DNA from: Sergeia podlipaevii
Lineage: Eukaryota; Euglenozoa; Kinetoplastea; Trypanosomatida; Trypanosomatidae
Length of the DNA stretch: 32,109 bases
Reading direction: 5' to 3'
Assembly: GCA_030849805.1 (NCBI GenBank)
Contig: JASANZ010002007.1
Span: 1 to 32,109 of the forward strand
The notes under the pieces were generated by a model. It was not told where the DNA came from. It searched no databases and saw only the letters and a program-made list of their open reading frames with translations. Of the stretch, positions 18,914-28,779 are shown piece after piece (position 1 is the stretch's first letter; each line of letters starts with the position of its first letter). The position numbers and the translations under genes are program-made.

Positions 18914-19759
18914 TTACTGAATACGAGCACCTTCTAGCTTCTCAATGATATCCAAGGCAATCTCATTCTGGTTTTTGTTGGCGTCAATGCGCTGCGTCAC
19001 AGGGGCGTAGAACTCCATCAGGTCATCCACATACTCGTGGTAGTCCGTCAGGCGCTTCGCCAGCACCTCACGGTTGTCGTCGTCACGCTGCTCAAGGCGG
19101 TCCAAGAGGGCCACATCGTCCTCTGGGGGAGGGCAGTACTTGAGGTGGTAGATGGTACCCGTGGCGGGATCCACGCGGCGACCGTCCACGCGTTCCAGCA
19201 CGAACTCATCAGCAATGTCCATGACAAGAAAGAGGTCGGGGGCAAAGCCGGCCAGGTCAAGCGCGGCGGCCTGCTCACGGGTACGCGGGAAGCCATCAAG
19301 GAGCCAGCCGTTCATCACAGCATCCTCCTCCTGCAGGCGCTTGCGGATGATACCAATGATGAGGCTATCAGGGACGAAGCGACCGGCCTTCATGTAGCCA
19401 TCGGCGATGAGACCCAAGTTGGTGCCCTTGGCAATCTCCTCACGAAGGAGGTCGCCGGAGGAGATGTGCACGGGCTTGCGGCCAGTCTTCTGCTTGAAGT
19501 AGGCGCAGATCTGATGCGCCTGAGTGCCCTTACCGCAGACAGGGGGACCGGCAATCATAATGTGGGGAGGAAGGGAGAGAGAGGTAAGATCATGGATGAA
19601 GGCGGCGGGGGCGTTGGGCTTCTCCTGAATAATAGAACGGAGGATGTACTCCATGAGCTCAGGAACACGCTTCTCGCGGAGGTACTTCATGGTATCCTCA
19701 GAGATGCGGTCCTTGGAGGTCATGTTCTGAATATCAGATGCGGGAACTTCAGCGGCCAT
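18914..19759 (-). CDS. Adenylate kinase with DPY-30/RII-like N-terminal extension
   Basis: It catalyses ATP + AMP to 2 ADP. The product is 281 residues. The core has P-loop GPPVCGKGT at 71-79, the NMP-binding region from about 97 (SSGDLLREE), LDGFPRT at 154-160, a LID beginning GRRVDPATGTIYH at about 193, and the final DRLEQRDDDN and LxxY helices. The first 60 or so residues are an extension not found in short cytosolic enzymes. Residues 21-55 (YLREKRVPELMEYILRSII and following) look like the helical DPY-30/RII-alpha docking motif. T. brucei has adenylate kinases whose N-terminal extensions of about 55 residues direct them to the flagellum (established). Flagellar location here is inferred from that similarity. 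The P-loop has Pro-Val-Cys where many family members have Gly-Ala/Ser; whether this matters is unknown. The start is the ATG at 19759. Confidence 0.95.
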   Translation of the reverse strand: MAAEVPASDIQNMTSKDRISEDTMKYLREKRVPELMEYILRSIIQEKPNAPAAFIHDLTSLSLPPHIMIAGPPVCGKGTQAHQICAYFKQKTGRKPVHISSGDLLREEIAKGTNLGLIADGYMKAGRFVPDSLIIGIIRKRLQEEDAVMNGWLLDGFPRTREQAAALDLAGFAPDLFLVMDIADEFVLERVDGRRVDPATGTIYHLKYCPPPEDDVALLDRLEQRDDDNREVLAKRLTDYHEYVDDLMEFYAPVTQRIDANKNQNEIALDIIEKLEGARIQ

Positions 19760-20384
19760 GACTTCAAATTTATTTTTTTCTCTCTCGTTTGATTCGATTG
19801 TTGCTTGAGCGAAGGCTTAATGTAAATATATATCAATTGCTAGACTTCGGGACTACACAAGTGCTTTCAGAGAGAAGAAAGAAGGGATATATATATATAA
19901 AGAGAGAAAACATAGCAAGAGAGGAGAAAATAGAGTACATGAAAAGAAAGAAAGAAAAAAAACACGTGTTGACACTAGAACGTAAAAAAAAAGCGCGAGA
20001 TCATCAGTATTTCCGGCATATATTTGTCTGAGACTGTTTGGTTATTTCATTTTTCTATAAAGCACCAAAAATAGTAACATTTTTTCTAATAGTACATGAA
20101 CAAGGAATACAAAAGAAGATGCATCCATCTGATAAGCAGAAAAAAAAAGGCAACAGTAATATAACAGAATTGTTATCAATAATACTGATCTAACAACGGG
20201 GTTGAAGACATTCTTATTCACACACAAAAAAAAAGAATCCAATTTCATAGTAAGCTGTTTTCCATTGGGTGCTCACTATCGTGTGATACAATATATACCT
20301 CACCGGAGTTTCTGTTTCAATAAACCTCAGGAAAACAAGTAAATTCCTTTTTCCCTCCTTCTTCAAATTTTTGTTTTTTTGTTT
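19760..20384. other. Spacer between adenylate kinase and LRR gene
   Basis: 625 bp of AT-rich DNA and the shortest spacer in the window. It contains purine-rich plus-strand runs at 19870-19966. No gene is present. Confidence 0.7.
19864..19888 (-). promoter_or_regulatory. Putative spliced-leader acceptor of adenylate kinase
   Basis: The minus strand has a pyrimidine tract (complement of 19869-19887) followed by GAAAG, with AG at 19865-19864. The predicted 5' UTR is about 104 nt. Further pyrimidine sequence extends upstream to about 19966. Confidence 0.45.
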
Positions 20385-23009
20385 CTAAAACTCATCTAGC
20401 CAGAGCGCCACGTCTGGCTCCGCCATGGCAGCATGACCGCGCAGCTGCGCAGGAAGAGGTCTCCCGCTAGAAACAAGGACTGACAAGTTCGGAGATGCAT
20501 CCGTGGCGAGCGGGGGCACCTCCATTACTTTATTGTCTTCCTCCGCGGAGCTCTCCCAATTATCAACAATGACAGTCTCTATGCTCTCGTTCGTTGCATT
20601 GGTCACATCGAGCTTAGGGCCACTCAGCCAACTGTCGCAGGTGTTACCTGACAGGGCAGATATATCAGTCTTGACTCGTCCTCCAACTGCGAGTGGGCTA
20701 CTGCTGCTGCCGCCATCACCCGTCACGTCCAGGGGTGTAGTGGCAGCTGCCGCTGCCACTGGTGAAAGGGACATATTGCCACTACCATCACTACTACTAC
20801 TACTGCTGCTGCTGCCAACCACAAATCCGTCATCCCCCTGATGGCTGCTACCGATGATGCCGTCTTTGTTCACTACATCATTGGCACCTTCGTCAGGAGT
20901 TAGCCATGCTGGAGCGTCCTCCGAAGCCATCTTATCACGCGACAACGGTGAGAAGCTGGCGGAGGAGAAAGCAGGAGAGGGGCTGTGGTGGTTCTTGCCG
21001 CCGCCATTGATATTGCTAGTACTGCCTCTAGTTGACACCAGCACACCCACCACCTGTGCGTCGTCACCACACGGCTTCAACTGCTTCACACTCGCTTCAC
21101 TCGCCATGACAGGCTCATCGATAATATGCACATGGCGCGTGGAGCGGCTCCCTGATACTGGAGTGGGCACTGCTCCTGGATCTTCTGCTCTCGCGTGTGA
21201 CTCTGATAGCAGCGCAGCAGTCGCGTCTATAACTTTGGAACTAGCCTCCTCCTCAGTGGCATTGCGTGTCCTTGTGTGTACTGCAATCGATGCTTTGCTG
21301 CCTACGCGCACATCGGATACACTTGCGGCGGTGGCCGCCTCTGGGTGGCTACTCATCAAAGTAACGATTCCAGAACCAGTGTCTGAAAGGGCAAGTGCGC
21401 TAGATGTCAGTGGGGAGTTCACCAAGGTGGGGGGTTCAGTGCCCAAGACAACTGCGGGCTCATGCTCCGTGGTGATGCTGTCTAGCCACGGCGCTGTGCT
21501 CTCCGCGGGAGCGATACTGCTAACGCTTTCTCCCTTGTCCCTCATTGTCCCCACGTCCAGTGGACCATAGATGTCCTCAGCGTGGCCATCTGCGTCTTCT
21601 CCTCTCGGGTCGCCCACCCCACCACCATAAGCGGGGTTGTCCTCCGCACTCGGAAGCACCTGCGACGACGCATGAGCACCATCCTTCGCCACATAGACGA
21701 CAGTTTTGGACGGCATGACTGGCACACCTCGAGAGAGGGCCTCCTCCACGTACAAGGCAGTACTTCTGTCCATATCTCCAGGACTTGTCGTGTGGGATGC
21801 CTCCTCCCTCTCGTTCAACGCCCTCACCTCGTCTGGTTCCTCATCGACGGAGCTAAGAAAATCTGGAGCATAATTGCCTCCACTTGGTACCTCGTCTCTC
21901 TCGTTTCTCGCTGCTGCGAAGGCGCTTCCGTCCTTCTCCACCACGTCCTCTACGCTGCTGCTTAGCTCCAACAGCAGACCTCCCTTTCTTTCACGCCTAG
22001 CGGCTGCCGCTGCTTCACGCTCACGAGCTGCTCGTTCCCTTTCATCCTCTTCAGCTCTTGAGCGCGCCTCCTGGGCTTCAGTAAGCGCCGCCAGCAGCTC
22101 CGCGTCTTGCCGTTGCTGCGCAACACGACGGCGCTCTCCTTCCCTCTCCTGCACCCGAATTTTCCGATTCTCTCGGCGTAGAATAGCCGCAGCGATGCGG
22201 CCTTGCACGGAGAGCAGAAGCGCGGGGGACAAAAGACTGCCTTGTATAAGTACCTCCCGTATAATGTTATCCTGACCAACCCAGCACCCCACTAGCTCGT
22301 CTTCCTCTTCCGGCTCTTGGGACGCAGTGTTATCGTTGCCATAGCCACCACTAGTGTCTTCCGTCCGTTGACGTGTCACTAGGGTATCGGCCGCAGAGGG
22401 AGAAAGCAACGTTAACGCCGCCGCGCTACTCACTTCCGCAAAGATAGGAATCACAATAGCCTCACTCGCCGTTGTGTTCGAGTAGGACTTGCCGCGATCC
22501 TTTGATTTTGTCGCTGATGCTGCAGCAGGGCAGCGGCGCTCCGGCATCGCAATATGCACGACGCCTTCGCACATCCACGCTAGCTTCTTGGCGGCCTGAA
22601 AGGTGAAAGGGTTATAAGAAAGGTCCACCAGCTGCAGCATCGGAAAACCCGTGGCAAGCAGTGTGGCTAGCGTGCTTACTGCGGTATTGTCTAGTCTATT
22701 CTTGCGTAACACGAGCGTACGCAGCGTGGCACTATAACGAGGATGACTCAACACAGGAATGAACGCCATAACACCGCGTGAGCCAAGAAAGTTGTTACCA
22801 AGGTCCAGCTCACGTGGCCGGTAGGTGCCAGCGCGACCTCTACGGCTGGAGCTTCTCCCACTGACGCTGCTGTTGTTGTAGCTCACGTCCTCTGCATCAC
22901 CGGCGTCCTGCGTGCTCAGCAGTCTTAATACTCCGCTATTGGGGTGAACTCCAAGGACGTCGCACTCCCTGCTGTAGATGCCAAGCCCAGTTAGTGCAGC
23001 AGTCGTCAT
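20385..23009 (-). CDS. Leucine-rich-repeat protein with charged helical region
   Basis: The product is 874 residues and the exact protein is not recognised. The N-terminus has a Y-x(3)-C-x(4)-GVxPN pattern (residues 12-24), which in many protist LRR proteins leads into the first repeat. LRR units lie at about 66-150, with LDLGNNFLGSRG, LVLRKNRLDN and VDLSYNPFTFQAA as clear ribonuclease-inhibitor-like segments. A highly charged Arg/Glu/Ala helix runs at about 265-345 and probably forms a coiled coil or single alpha-helix. The remaining 500 residues are Ser/Ala/Asp-rich low complexity and likely disordered. There is no signal peptide or membrane segment. A protein-interaction scaffold is the safest call. 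The start is the ATG at 23009, preceded by a purine-rich (AAGGGAAAGAAAAG) leader. Confidence 0.87.
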   Translation of the reverse strand: MTTAALTGLGIYSRECDVLGVHPNSGVLRLLSTQDAGDAEDVSYNNSSVSGRSSSRRGRAGTYRPRELDLGNNFLGSRGVMAFIPVLSHPRYSATLRTLVLRKNRLDNTAVSTLATLLATGFPMLQLVDLSYNPFTFQAAKKLAWMCEGVVHIAMPERRCPAAASATKSKDRGKSYSNTTASEAIVIPIFAEVSSAAALTLLSPSAADTLVTRQRTEDTSGGYGNDNTASQEPEEEDELVGCWVGQDNIIREVLIQGSLLSPALLLSVQGRIAAAILRRENRKIRVQEREGERRRVAQQRQDAELLAALTEAQEARSRAEEDERERAAREREAAAAARRERKGGLLLELSSSVEDVVEKDGSAFAAARNERDEVPSGGNYAPDFLSSVDEEPDEVRALNEREEASHTTSPGDMDRSTALYVEEALSRGVPVMPSKTVVYVAKDGAHASSQVLPSAEDNPAYGGGVGDPRGEDADGHAEDIYGPLDVGTMRDKGESVSSIAPAESTAPWLDSITTEHEPAVVLGTEPPTLVNSPLTSSALALSDTGSGIVTLMSSHPEAATAASVSDVRVGSKASIAVHTRTRNATEEEASSKVIDATAALLSESHARAEDPGAVPTPVSGSRSTRHVHIIDEPVMASEASVKQLKPCGDDAQVVGVLVSTRGSTSNINGGGKNHHSPSPAFSSASFSPLSRDKMASEDAPAWLTPDEGANDVVNKDGIIGSSHQGDDGFVVGSSSSSSSSDGSGNMSLSPVAAAAATTPLDVTGDGGSSSSPLAVGGRVKTDISALSGNTCDSWLSGPKLDVTNATNESIETVIVDNWESSAEEDNKVMEVPPLATDASPNLSVLVSSGRPLPAQLRGHAAMAEPDVALWLDEF

Positions 23010-23046
23010 CTTTTCTTTCCCTTTTTCCTTCTATTTTTTCCTTGGG

Positions 23047-23087
23047 AATAATAATAATAAAATTAATAATAATAATAATAATAATAA
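23047..23087. repeat. (TAA)n microsatellite with one interruption
   Basis: About 41 nt of AAT/TAA repeats interrupted near 23061. It lies about 40 nt upstream of the LRR start, in the predicted 5' UTR. Confidence 0.85.
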
Positions 23088-23209
23088 GCTATCAGACTCA
23101 CTGAAAGGAGTGTGTGCCGCTGTCGTATTGCAGCACAGTCCGCTTTGCTTCACGGGCAAATGAACAACAACAGAAAAGTAAATAAATAAATAAGAGAAAA
23201 ATGCAAGGA

Positions 23210-23236
23210 CTGAAGAAGAAAGGAAAAAAAGAAAAA
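23210..23236 (-). promoter_or_regulatory. Putative spliced-leader acceptor of the LRR gene
   Basis: The minus strand has a clean pyrimidine tract (complement of 23212-23236) ending TTCTTCAG, with AG at 23211-23210. This is among the clearest acceptor contexts in the window. The predicted 5' UTR is about 200 nt. Confidence 0.5.
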
Positions 23237-23634
23237 TACAATGATATGTTCCTATCACTTGTACACTCAAGAGTATGTCTATTATAGAACTTCATACGCT
23301 ACACAGCAACATTGGCGAGAAACCAACTCTCTATGAAAAGAGAGTCACGCACTAGAGGCAGCATCTCGGAAGCACTTTTTCTTCTCTGTAGCTAGCATCA
23401 GACAAGTATTTCGACTCTCCTTTCCTTTCCTTTCAGTATATATATGAAGAACTAGTTTTTTCTCCTTCCTTCTTGTTGTAGATTCGTGTGGGATAGTGGC
23501 GTCTCCACCCCTTTTGCTTATAATACAAAGTCATCGTTTCCTCTCCTTTTCCACCGTCTTCATTGCTGTGAGTATGTAAATGAGTGAGAGAGAGAAACGT
23601 ATCATAAAAAAAAATGGTGAAAAGCAAGTCGCAT

Positions 23635-23657
23635 TCATCATCATCATCATCATCATC
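23635..23657. repeat. (TCA)n microsatellite
   Basis: Between seven and eight perfect copies, in the predicted 3' UTR of the PPR-like gene. Confidence 0.85.
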
Positions 23658-24179
23658 ACACACGCACGACAGAAAAAAAAAAACTACGCTTTCGTCAACT
23701 ATAATTCCATAGAAGCCAATGGAACACACACACAAAAAAAATAAATGAGAGAATAAGATCCAAGCATCAAGCATCGTGCATACCCTCGCTTCCTGCCGTT
23801 TGCTGCCACTACTGCTGCCTGATAAACCTTCAATGTTCTCGTAGAGTTCAACAACATACGCTCCATCGCACATACACACACAAAAAGAAAAAAAGCGTGT
23901 CTTTTTGTTTGTTTGCTTTTTTCAATTTGGATGTATGCTGCATGTATTCCTCAGCCCTCTTTTCCTCCCCCCTCCAGTCTGGGCTCAAAGACGCTACTTA
24001 CTCTTCTCCCACTAATGATGATGGCATCTCTCCTCATATTTGCTTGCCCTTCCCATCACTTCACGCCCCTCACTTCCTCTATTTTCTTTTCCTTCTCTCC
24101 CCTCCTCTCCCCCCTTTCCTTTTCTTTTCGTTGCCTCTGTATGACTACCAAAGTCACAGAAAGACATTACATAACGCAA

Positions 24180-24197
24180 CATACATACATACATACA
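24180..24197. repeat. (CATA)n microsatellite
   Basis: About 4.5 copies of CATA running into a short CA run, in the predicted 3' UTR of the PPR-like gene. Confidence 0.7.
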
Positions 24198-24406
24198 CAC
24201 CCACGTAGGTCTTCGCACCTTCAGCATATGCACACACGCAGGTATCAAGGAAATACGGGATCCAGGAGAGAAAGGGAAAAACAAAATATATATGAAAACT
24301 ACGCAAAAGAAAAGTCATCATCACAAACAAAAATGAATACCCCACCCCCTACAACTTGCTACGCTTCGTCAAAGGTAGCAGCTTTCTTCTTCCTCTCTCA
24401 CTTGCT

Positions 24407-27118
24407 CTACGAGTGTGGGGGAGGAGAGGCAAGCGCTGCCAGGCGTTCCTGCTTCAGACGATTACGGAACCAGTCCATAACCTCCTTGTCCATACCCATC
24501 TCGCGCAGGGCAATGTTCATGTAGCTGAACAAACTCGGGCATTCATCCGCGCCGCGGTTGTTCACGTAAGAGCTTGGCTCTTGCACTGACGTGGTATAAA
24601 TGCTTCCGGGAACCGCGGTGAGAATAGCTGTATCCCCAAGCCCCTTCAGCGCCTCGCTCGCACTATCCCTCGGGAAACGCTGGCTATGACCGGCACCAAC
24701 CGGCGCGGAACCCTCCGACTGAACAGCAGCAGCAGCAGCAGCGCCGCTGTTTGGCGGGTAGGAGGTGTCAAAGGACTCCACCATGAGGGCATCGCAGGTG
24801 AGGATACTGTGCTTGCTCCACCCGCAATTCTCCAGCTGCGCGAGCACTTCAAAGTGGGGGGCGCGGTGATAGTCGGACTCTCGAAACTGTGTAAGCCGCG
24901 CCTTGATGCTGTCCGACACTGTGTAGTTGGACATGATAAGCACGAGCACAAAAAGACCCAGTGCCCAGTCAATAGGGCCCGGCTTCATCGCCGCCGTAGC
25001 GAACGCCATGAAGCTCTTGCCGTTGTCGTCAAAGTTTTCACCGGCCCAGTCCGCCTTGAAGAGCTCCGTGTACTCGTAGTACTGCTGCACAAAGGAACGA
25101 ATCAGCTGCAGCAGGCGGTTGCGCTGGTGGCGGCGCACGAAGTGATTGACAAGAGCGTGACAGTAGCTGCAGCGGACCGCCTCCATCGCCCCGCGTGACT
25201 CGCGGCCTGCGTGAAACATGGCTCGCACGACTTGCTCCACCACAGCTAACCCATTAACCTTGTTCTCGCAGTACGCGGAGACAATCTTCAGCATCTTGTT
25301 GTCCGGCACGGAGCCGTAGGAGGCGAGAGCCTGAAGCACATACGCCGCCTCCTCGTTCTGAAACGCGTTGGTACGTGGCTGACCGTTCTTTCCATTGCTA
25401 CTAATGCTGTGATGGTCGCCGCCGCCGCCGCCACCACCACGATGGCCATTGCTGCTCCTGCGGCCGTTACTGTTGATGTTGTTGGTATTGCTGGACTCGT
25501 CTTCCAACTCTCCTAGGACATCATCGGCGGCGGCTTCAAAGCAGAAGTCAAAGGCATTGGTGTCCTTCGTCACCCGCACTGGACACGCCATTGCGGACCC
25601 AGCTCCACCACCCAGCTCCTCCTCTGCACTGTTGGTGTTGCTGTGGGATGAGGCCGCCCTGTAGACCACCTTGTCCGGGCGGTACGCAAGCGACTTGCTG
25701 AAGGGGATGACCAACTCTCGCAACGGCGTAGTGCCGTTGCAGAACAGTCGCAGAAGGGCACTAAGGATAAGTGTGTCGCCCTCTAGCGAGGTGCCTTCCA
25801 CCTCCGCTCTGTGAATGACCTTCATCGCTTCCAGTAGGGGAGTAGCGGGATCGGCCTCCGCGAGTTCTTCCAGGCGCGTCTCGAAGTAGGCACGTTCATT
25901 CTTACGGCGTGAGTCAGGGGGCCCTCCAGCTGCACAGATAGCGCTGCCACCTCCGCCTCCAGCAGCAACAACAGCAGCAGTAGTTGCAACCAACGCTGCT
26001 GCTGTGGAGTCCTCTCCCGCCGCCGCGGCGGCTTGACTCTTCTGACGCAATGTAAAGTGCAGTGAAGCATACTCCATACCACTGCACTGCTTGGTAAGAA
26101 TGCGAAGCGTGGACGGCTCTGGCGCGATGCCGTAGTCCAGCATAAGCTCATAATAGTCCAGAACCGACTTGACCTTCTTGAAAGGGGGACGCAGGTTGAA
26201 CAGCATGGCAAAAGGACGAGTGCTGAGAGGAACCAAGCCGGCGGCGACCATGTTGGCAAGGACCTCCTCCGCTCCTTCCGCCTTCATGCACCGCACATAG
26301 GCCTTCTCAAAGACCTCAGCCACCGCCACCGTCACGGGGAGTTGACACTCAGAAAGAAAATCCAACACGCGTGTGAGATCAACTGTAGTCAAAGATGGGT
26401 ACTTCAGCATGGCGGCGAGCACCGAGTCAGCGGTAATAACACCTTCATTCAACTTGACAGTAGCAAGGAGCGACGTGGCGTTAGTCGAGTCCAGACGAAG
26501 AGAACGAAGATACTCGGAGTTGCGCTGGAACATACGCTCATATTCCTCAATCATTTCGCTGTGGTGCTCTTCTTCGTCTGGCATCTGATGGATCGCCGCG
26601 AGCAGGCAGGTGCCCCACGTGTGTTCGATGCGGCGTCGCATGCTATACGCTGCCTGCGCATTCGCTGACACAGGAGGTAGTGGAGCAGTCGATTTGTCCG
26701 TACTTGCTCCTCCCCCGCCGCCATTGTTCATAGATGTAATGGCATTGGTACTGAATGCAGGAAACTGGGATGCCGCTGCTTGCTGGGGCTGAAGAAGGGA
26801 GGCGGGAGTGGTGTCGCATGTCTCCACGTTGGCAGCAGCCGCAGCCTGAAGGCGAGAGTTGAGATAGCCTTGGCTGCGTACGTCGACTGTCCACTCTTCT
26901 TCTTCCAGACGATCTAGTTCCTCTCGTAGCTCTGTGCATAGGTCAGCAATATGGGAGACCTCTGGCGCAGCGTACATGAGGTCATACTGCTGGAGCACAG
27001 CGATGTTGCCGTCGTCTTTGCGAGCAGCGCTGCTGATGCCTTCAAGCGTCGGGTCGATGACCGCGATCCACTCGCGGAGGTGAGGGTCCGCATCTGTGTA
27101 TTGGCTAAGATAGTTCAT
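24407..27118 (-). CDS. Helical-repeat protein, PPR-like
   Basis: The product is 903 residues and is not identified to a named protein. The segment at about 255-345 looks like pentatricopeptide-type helix pairs: a helix containing VAVAEVFEKAYVRC, a turn at AAGLVPLSTRPFAML, and a second pair ending DYGIAPEPSTLRIL. More helical sequence follows at about 405-480, 585-690 and 700-785. In kinetoplastids PPR proteins mostly act in mitochondrial RNA processing or the mitoribosome (established). Whether this one does is inference, and no clear N-terminal targeting peptide is visible. Low-complexity insertions interrupt the helical array: Ala/Gly at about 362-400, Ser/Asn/Glu at 490-505, Asn/Gly/His at 543-590 and Ala at 792-798. 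The C-terminal 45 residues are again ordered-looking (SLFSYMNIALREMGMDKE). The start is the ATG at 27118, directly preceded by nine A in the mRNA sense. Confidence 0.85.
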   Translation of the reverse strand: MNYLSQYTDADPHLREWIAVIDPTLEGISSAARKDDGNIAVLQQYDLMYAAPEVSHIADLCTELREELDRLEEEEWTVDVRSQGYLNSRLQAAAAANVETCDTTPASLLQPQQAAASQFPAFSTNAITSMNNGGGGGASTDKSTAPLPPVSANAQAAYSMRRRIEHTWGTCLLAAIHQMPDEEEHHSEMIEEYERMFQRNSEYLRSLRLDSTNATSLLATVKLNEGVITADSVLAAMLKYPSLTTVDLTRVLDFLSECQLPVTVAVAEVFEKAYVRCMKAEGAEEVLANMVAAGLVPLSTRPFAMLFNLRPPFKKVKSVLDYYELMLDYGIAPEPSTLRILTKQCSGMEYASLHFTLRQKSQAAAAAGEDSTAAALVATTAAVVAAGGGGGSAICAAGGPPDSRRKNERAYFETRLEELAEADPATPLLEAMKVIHRAEVEGTSLEGDTLILSALLRLFCNGTTPLRELVIPFSKSLAYRPDKVVYRAASSHSNTNSAEEELGGGAGSAMACPVRVTKDTNAFDFCFEAAADDVLGELEDESSNTNNINSNGRRSSNGHRGGGGGGGDHHSISSNGKNGQPRTNAFQNEEAAYVLQALASYGSVPDNKMLKIVSAYCENKVNGLAVVEQVVRAMFHAGRESRGAMEAVRCSYCHALVNHFVRRHQRNRLLQLIRSFVQQYYEYTELFKADWAGENFDDNGKSFMAFATAAMKPGPIDWALGLFVLVLIMSNYTVSDSIKARLTQFRESDYHRAPHFEVLAQLENCGWSKHSILTCDALMVESFDTSYPPNSGAAAAAAVQSEGSAPVGAGHSQRFPRDSASEALKGLGDTAILTAVPGSIYTTSVQEPSSYVNNRGADECPSLFSYMNIALREMGMDKEVMDWFRNRLKQERLAALASPPPHS

Positions 27119-27127
27119 TTTTTTTTT
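27119..27127 (-). promoter_or_regulatory. A9 leader abutting the start codon of the PPR-like gene
   Basis: In the mRNA sense a CA repeat runs into nine A that touch the ATG. The same CA-rich plus A9 arrangement precedes the gene ending at 30537. Confidence 0.65.
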
Positions 27128-27555
27128 GTGTGTGTGAAAAAAGGATTCTTCTGCTTCCTTCCTTCTCTTCTCCTCTTTCCTAATCCCTCCTAACGATCCT
27201 TTTGGTAAATGTTCTTTTTTTTCTTTCTTTCTTTCTTCGCTCGCAGTCCTCTCGTATTGCCTTTGCTCCTTGTATATATTGAAAGTAATCCTTTTTTCTC
27301 TCTCTCTCTCTCAATCCGTAAAGGGTAAAGTGCTCTTACACACGCAGACAAGACACTTACCAAAAGCAAAAAAAAACCTTGAGCAAAGTAAACAAACTAA
27401 CTAGTAGTAGTAAAACAACTTTTTTTTATATATATCAGCAATGAGCGACACCCCGATCCACTCTAAACAACGGCGCTATCTTGGCGTAGATGTGCCGTGG
27501 CGAAGAAGAAGAAAAAAAGAACAGCAAAATTGCAATGACACACACACAATGCGCG

Positions 27556-27590
27556 CTCAAAAGGGGGAAAAAAGCTAAAAGAAATAATAA
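27556..27590 (-). promoter_or_regulatory. Putative spliced-leader acceptor of the PPR-like gene
   Basis: The minus strand has a pyrimidine tract (complement of 27558-27574) with AG at 27557-27556 and another AG at 27576-27575. An alternative is AG at 27481-27480 after the tract complementing 27504-27521. The choice is uncertain. The predicted 5' UTR is about 360-440 nt. Confidence 0.3.
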
Positions 27591-27879
27591 TAATGAAATC
27601 AATAAAAGAATGTAGGTGTGTGTGTGTGTTTGCGTATATATATAGATGTAGGTAGGCAATAACCACTGATATACCGCTGCTCCAGTCGTTCGTCTCCGTG
27701 CTTTTGTAGCTTAGAAGATGGAATAATAATAGTAATGATAAAAAGAGGAGCTGGACAGTGTATATTGTTGAGCTTTTCTTCTTGACAAAATAAAAATTGT
27801 AGTAGCGTCTGACGGTATGCCTTGGTTGCGTGCGCGCGTGCGTGTAGATTGGTTAATGAAATTGAATAGATATATGCAC

Positions 27880-27898
27880 GTGTGTGTGTGTGTGTGTG
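27880..27898. repeat. (GT)n microsatellite
   Basis: About 9.5 copies of GT in the predicted 3' UTR/spacer 3' of the zinc-domain gene. Confidence 0.85.
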
Positions 27899-28763
27899 CG
27901 TTTTGGTTTGACTATATAAGTGGGGGATTATTGATTTCTTTGTTTCGTTCGTGATAGACTATCCAAAAAAGATATATATGCATGCACAAAAAAAAAAATG
28001 AAATCAACAGTATCAAAAAAAAAAAAGTACGCACAGAGATGAAAGGAGAAGATGATCTCACTTTTTGGAATATGCACCGCGTTCTACTTACAACGAGGCA
28101 AGCGACAATGCACACTGGTACTTAACGTATTCTTACTTCTTCAGAATATGAAGTACGAAAAGATATGTAGAAGAAGTACTACTCTGGTTTGCATTTTTTT
28201 TTTGGAGGAGTGGGGGTTGCTTTCCTGATTGCTAAATACGTACTGAACTGTCCTTCTTCTTGTCACAAAACTTTTTCGTGAGAGAACACTTCAACGAGCA
28301 ATTGTCTTACCGTGCAGTGTGAGAGTGGCAACGGTGGGCACACCTGAAAGATGCTTATCTATCGTGGATAACTACACACACCACACACATAGAGATACCA
28401 TGCAGATAAACAATTGGAAACGTGATATGGCTTCGTGGCTTGTACTGTAGGCCAAACGCATACACACACACATACAGACATAGACAGACATAGACACGCA
28501 AGAAACAAGCCCAGTTTGAGCGTTCTCTACATAGAGCCTGCATCATCACGCATAGGCAGACAGATAAAACACATATATATTTGTTATCCTCATTGTACAA
28601 CGTCACCTACTATACATGATAAATATATATTCCAAAAAAAAAAGTAAAAAAAAAAACTCACGTTGCACCATTGAGAAAAAATAATTATAACAATAGTTAT
28701 AAACAACAACAAAAAGCAGCAAAAAAAAAAGAAAAGCACAACACCATCATCAAAATATTATAT

Positions 28764-28779
28764 CTTTTTTTAAAAAAAC
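28764..28779. repeat. T7A7 self-complementary tract
   Basis: A 14-bp T7A7 palindrome, flanked by C on both sides, about 100 nt 3' of the zinc-domain gene stop. Confidence 0.65.

Larger units (their letters stand above)
23010..24406. other. Spacer between LRR and PPR-like genes
   Basis: About 1.4 kb. It includes the longest TAA array (23047-23087), a TCA array (23635-23657) and a CATA run (24180-24197). A 148-codon minus-strand frame (23433-23879) has an Asp run from the TCA array and no family features. It was not taken as a gene. Confidence 0.7.

Noticed and set aside
18310..18930. 206-codon minus-strand open frame overlapping the end of adenylate kinase
   Set aside because: Phe/Ser/Leu/Val low-complexity sequence from T-rich strands, overlapping a certain gene and lying in its 3' UTR.
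19037..19792. 251-codon plus-strand open frame
   Set aside because: It is antisense to adenylate kinase, whose minus-strand product has all catalytic motifs. This is a shadow frame.
23433..23879. 148-codon minus-strand open frame with an Asp run
   Set aside because: The Asp run comes from a TCA microsatellite. There is no conserved motif, and the frame sits in the 3' UTR of the PPR-like gene.
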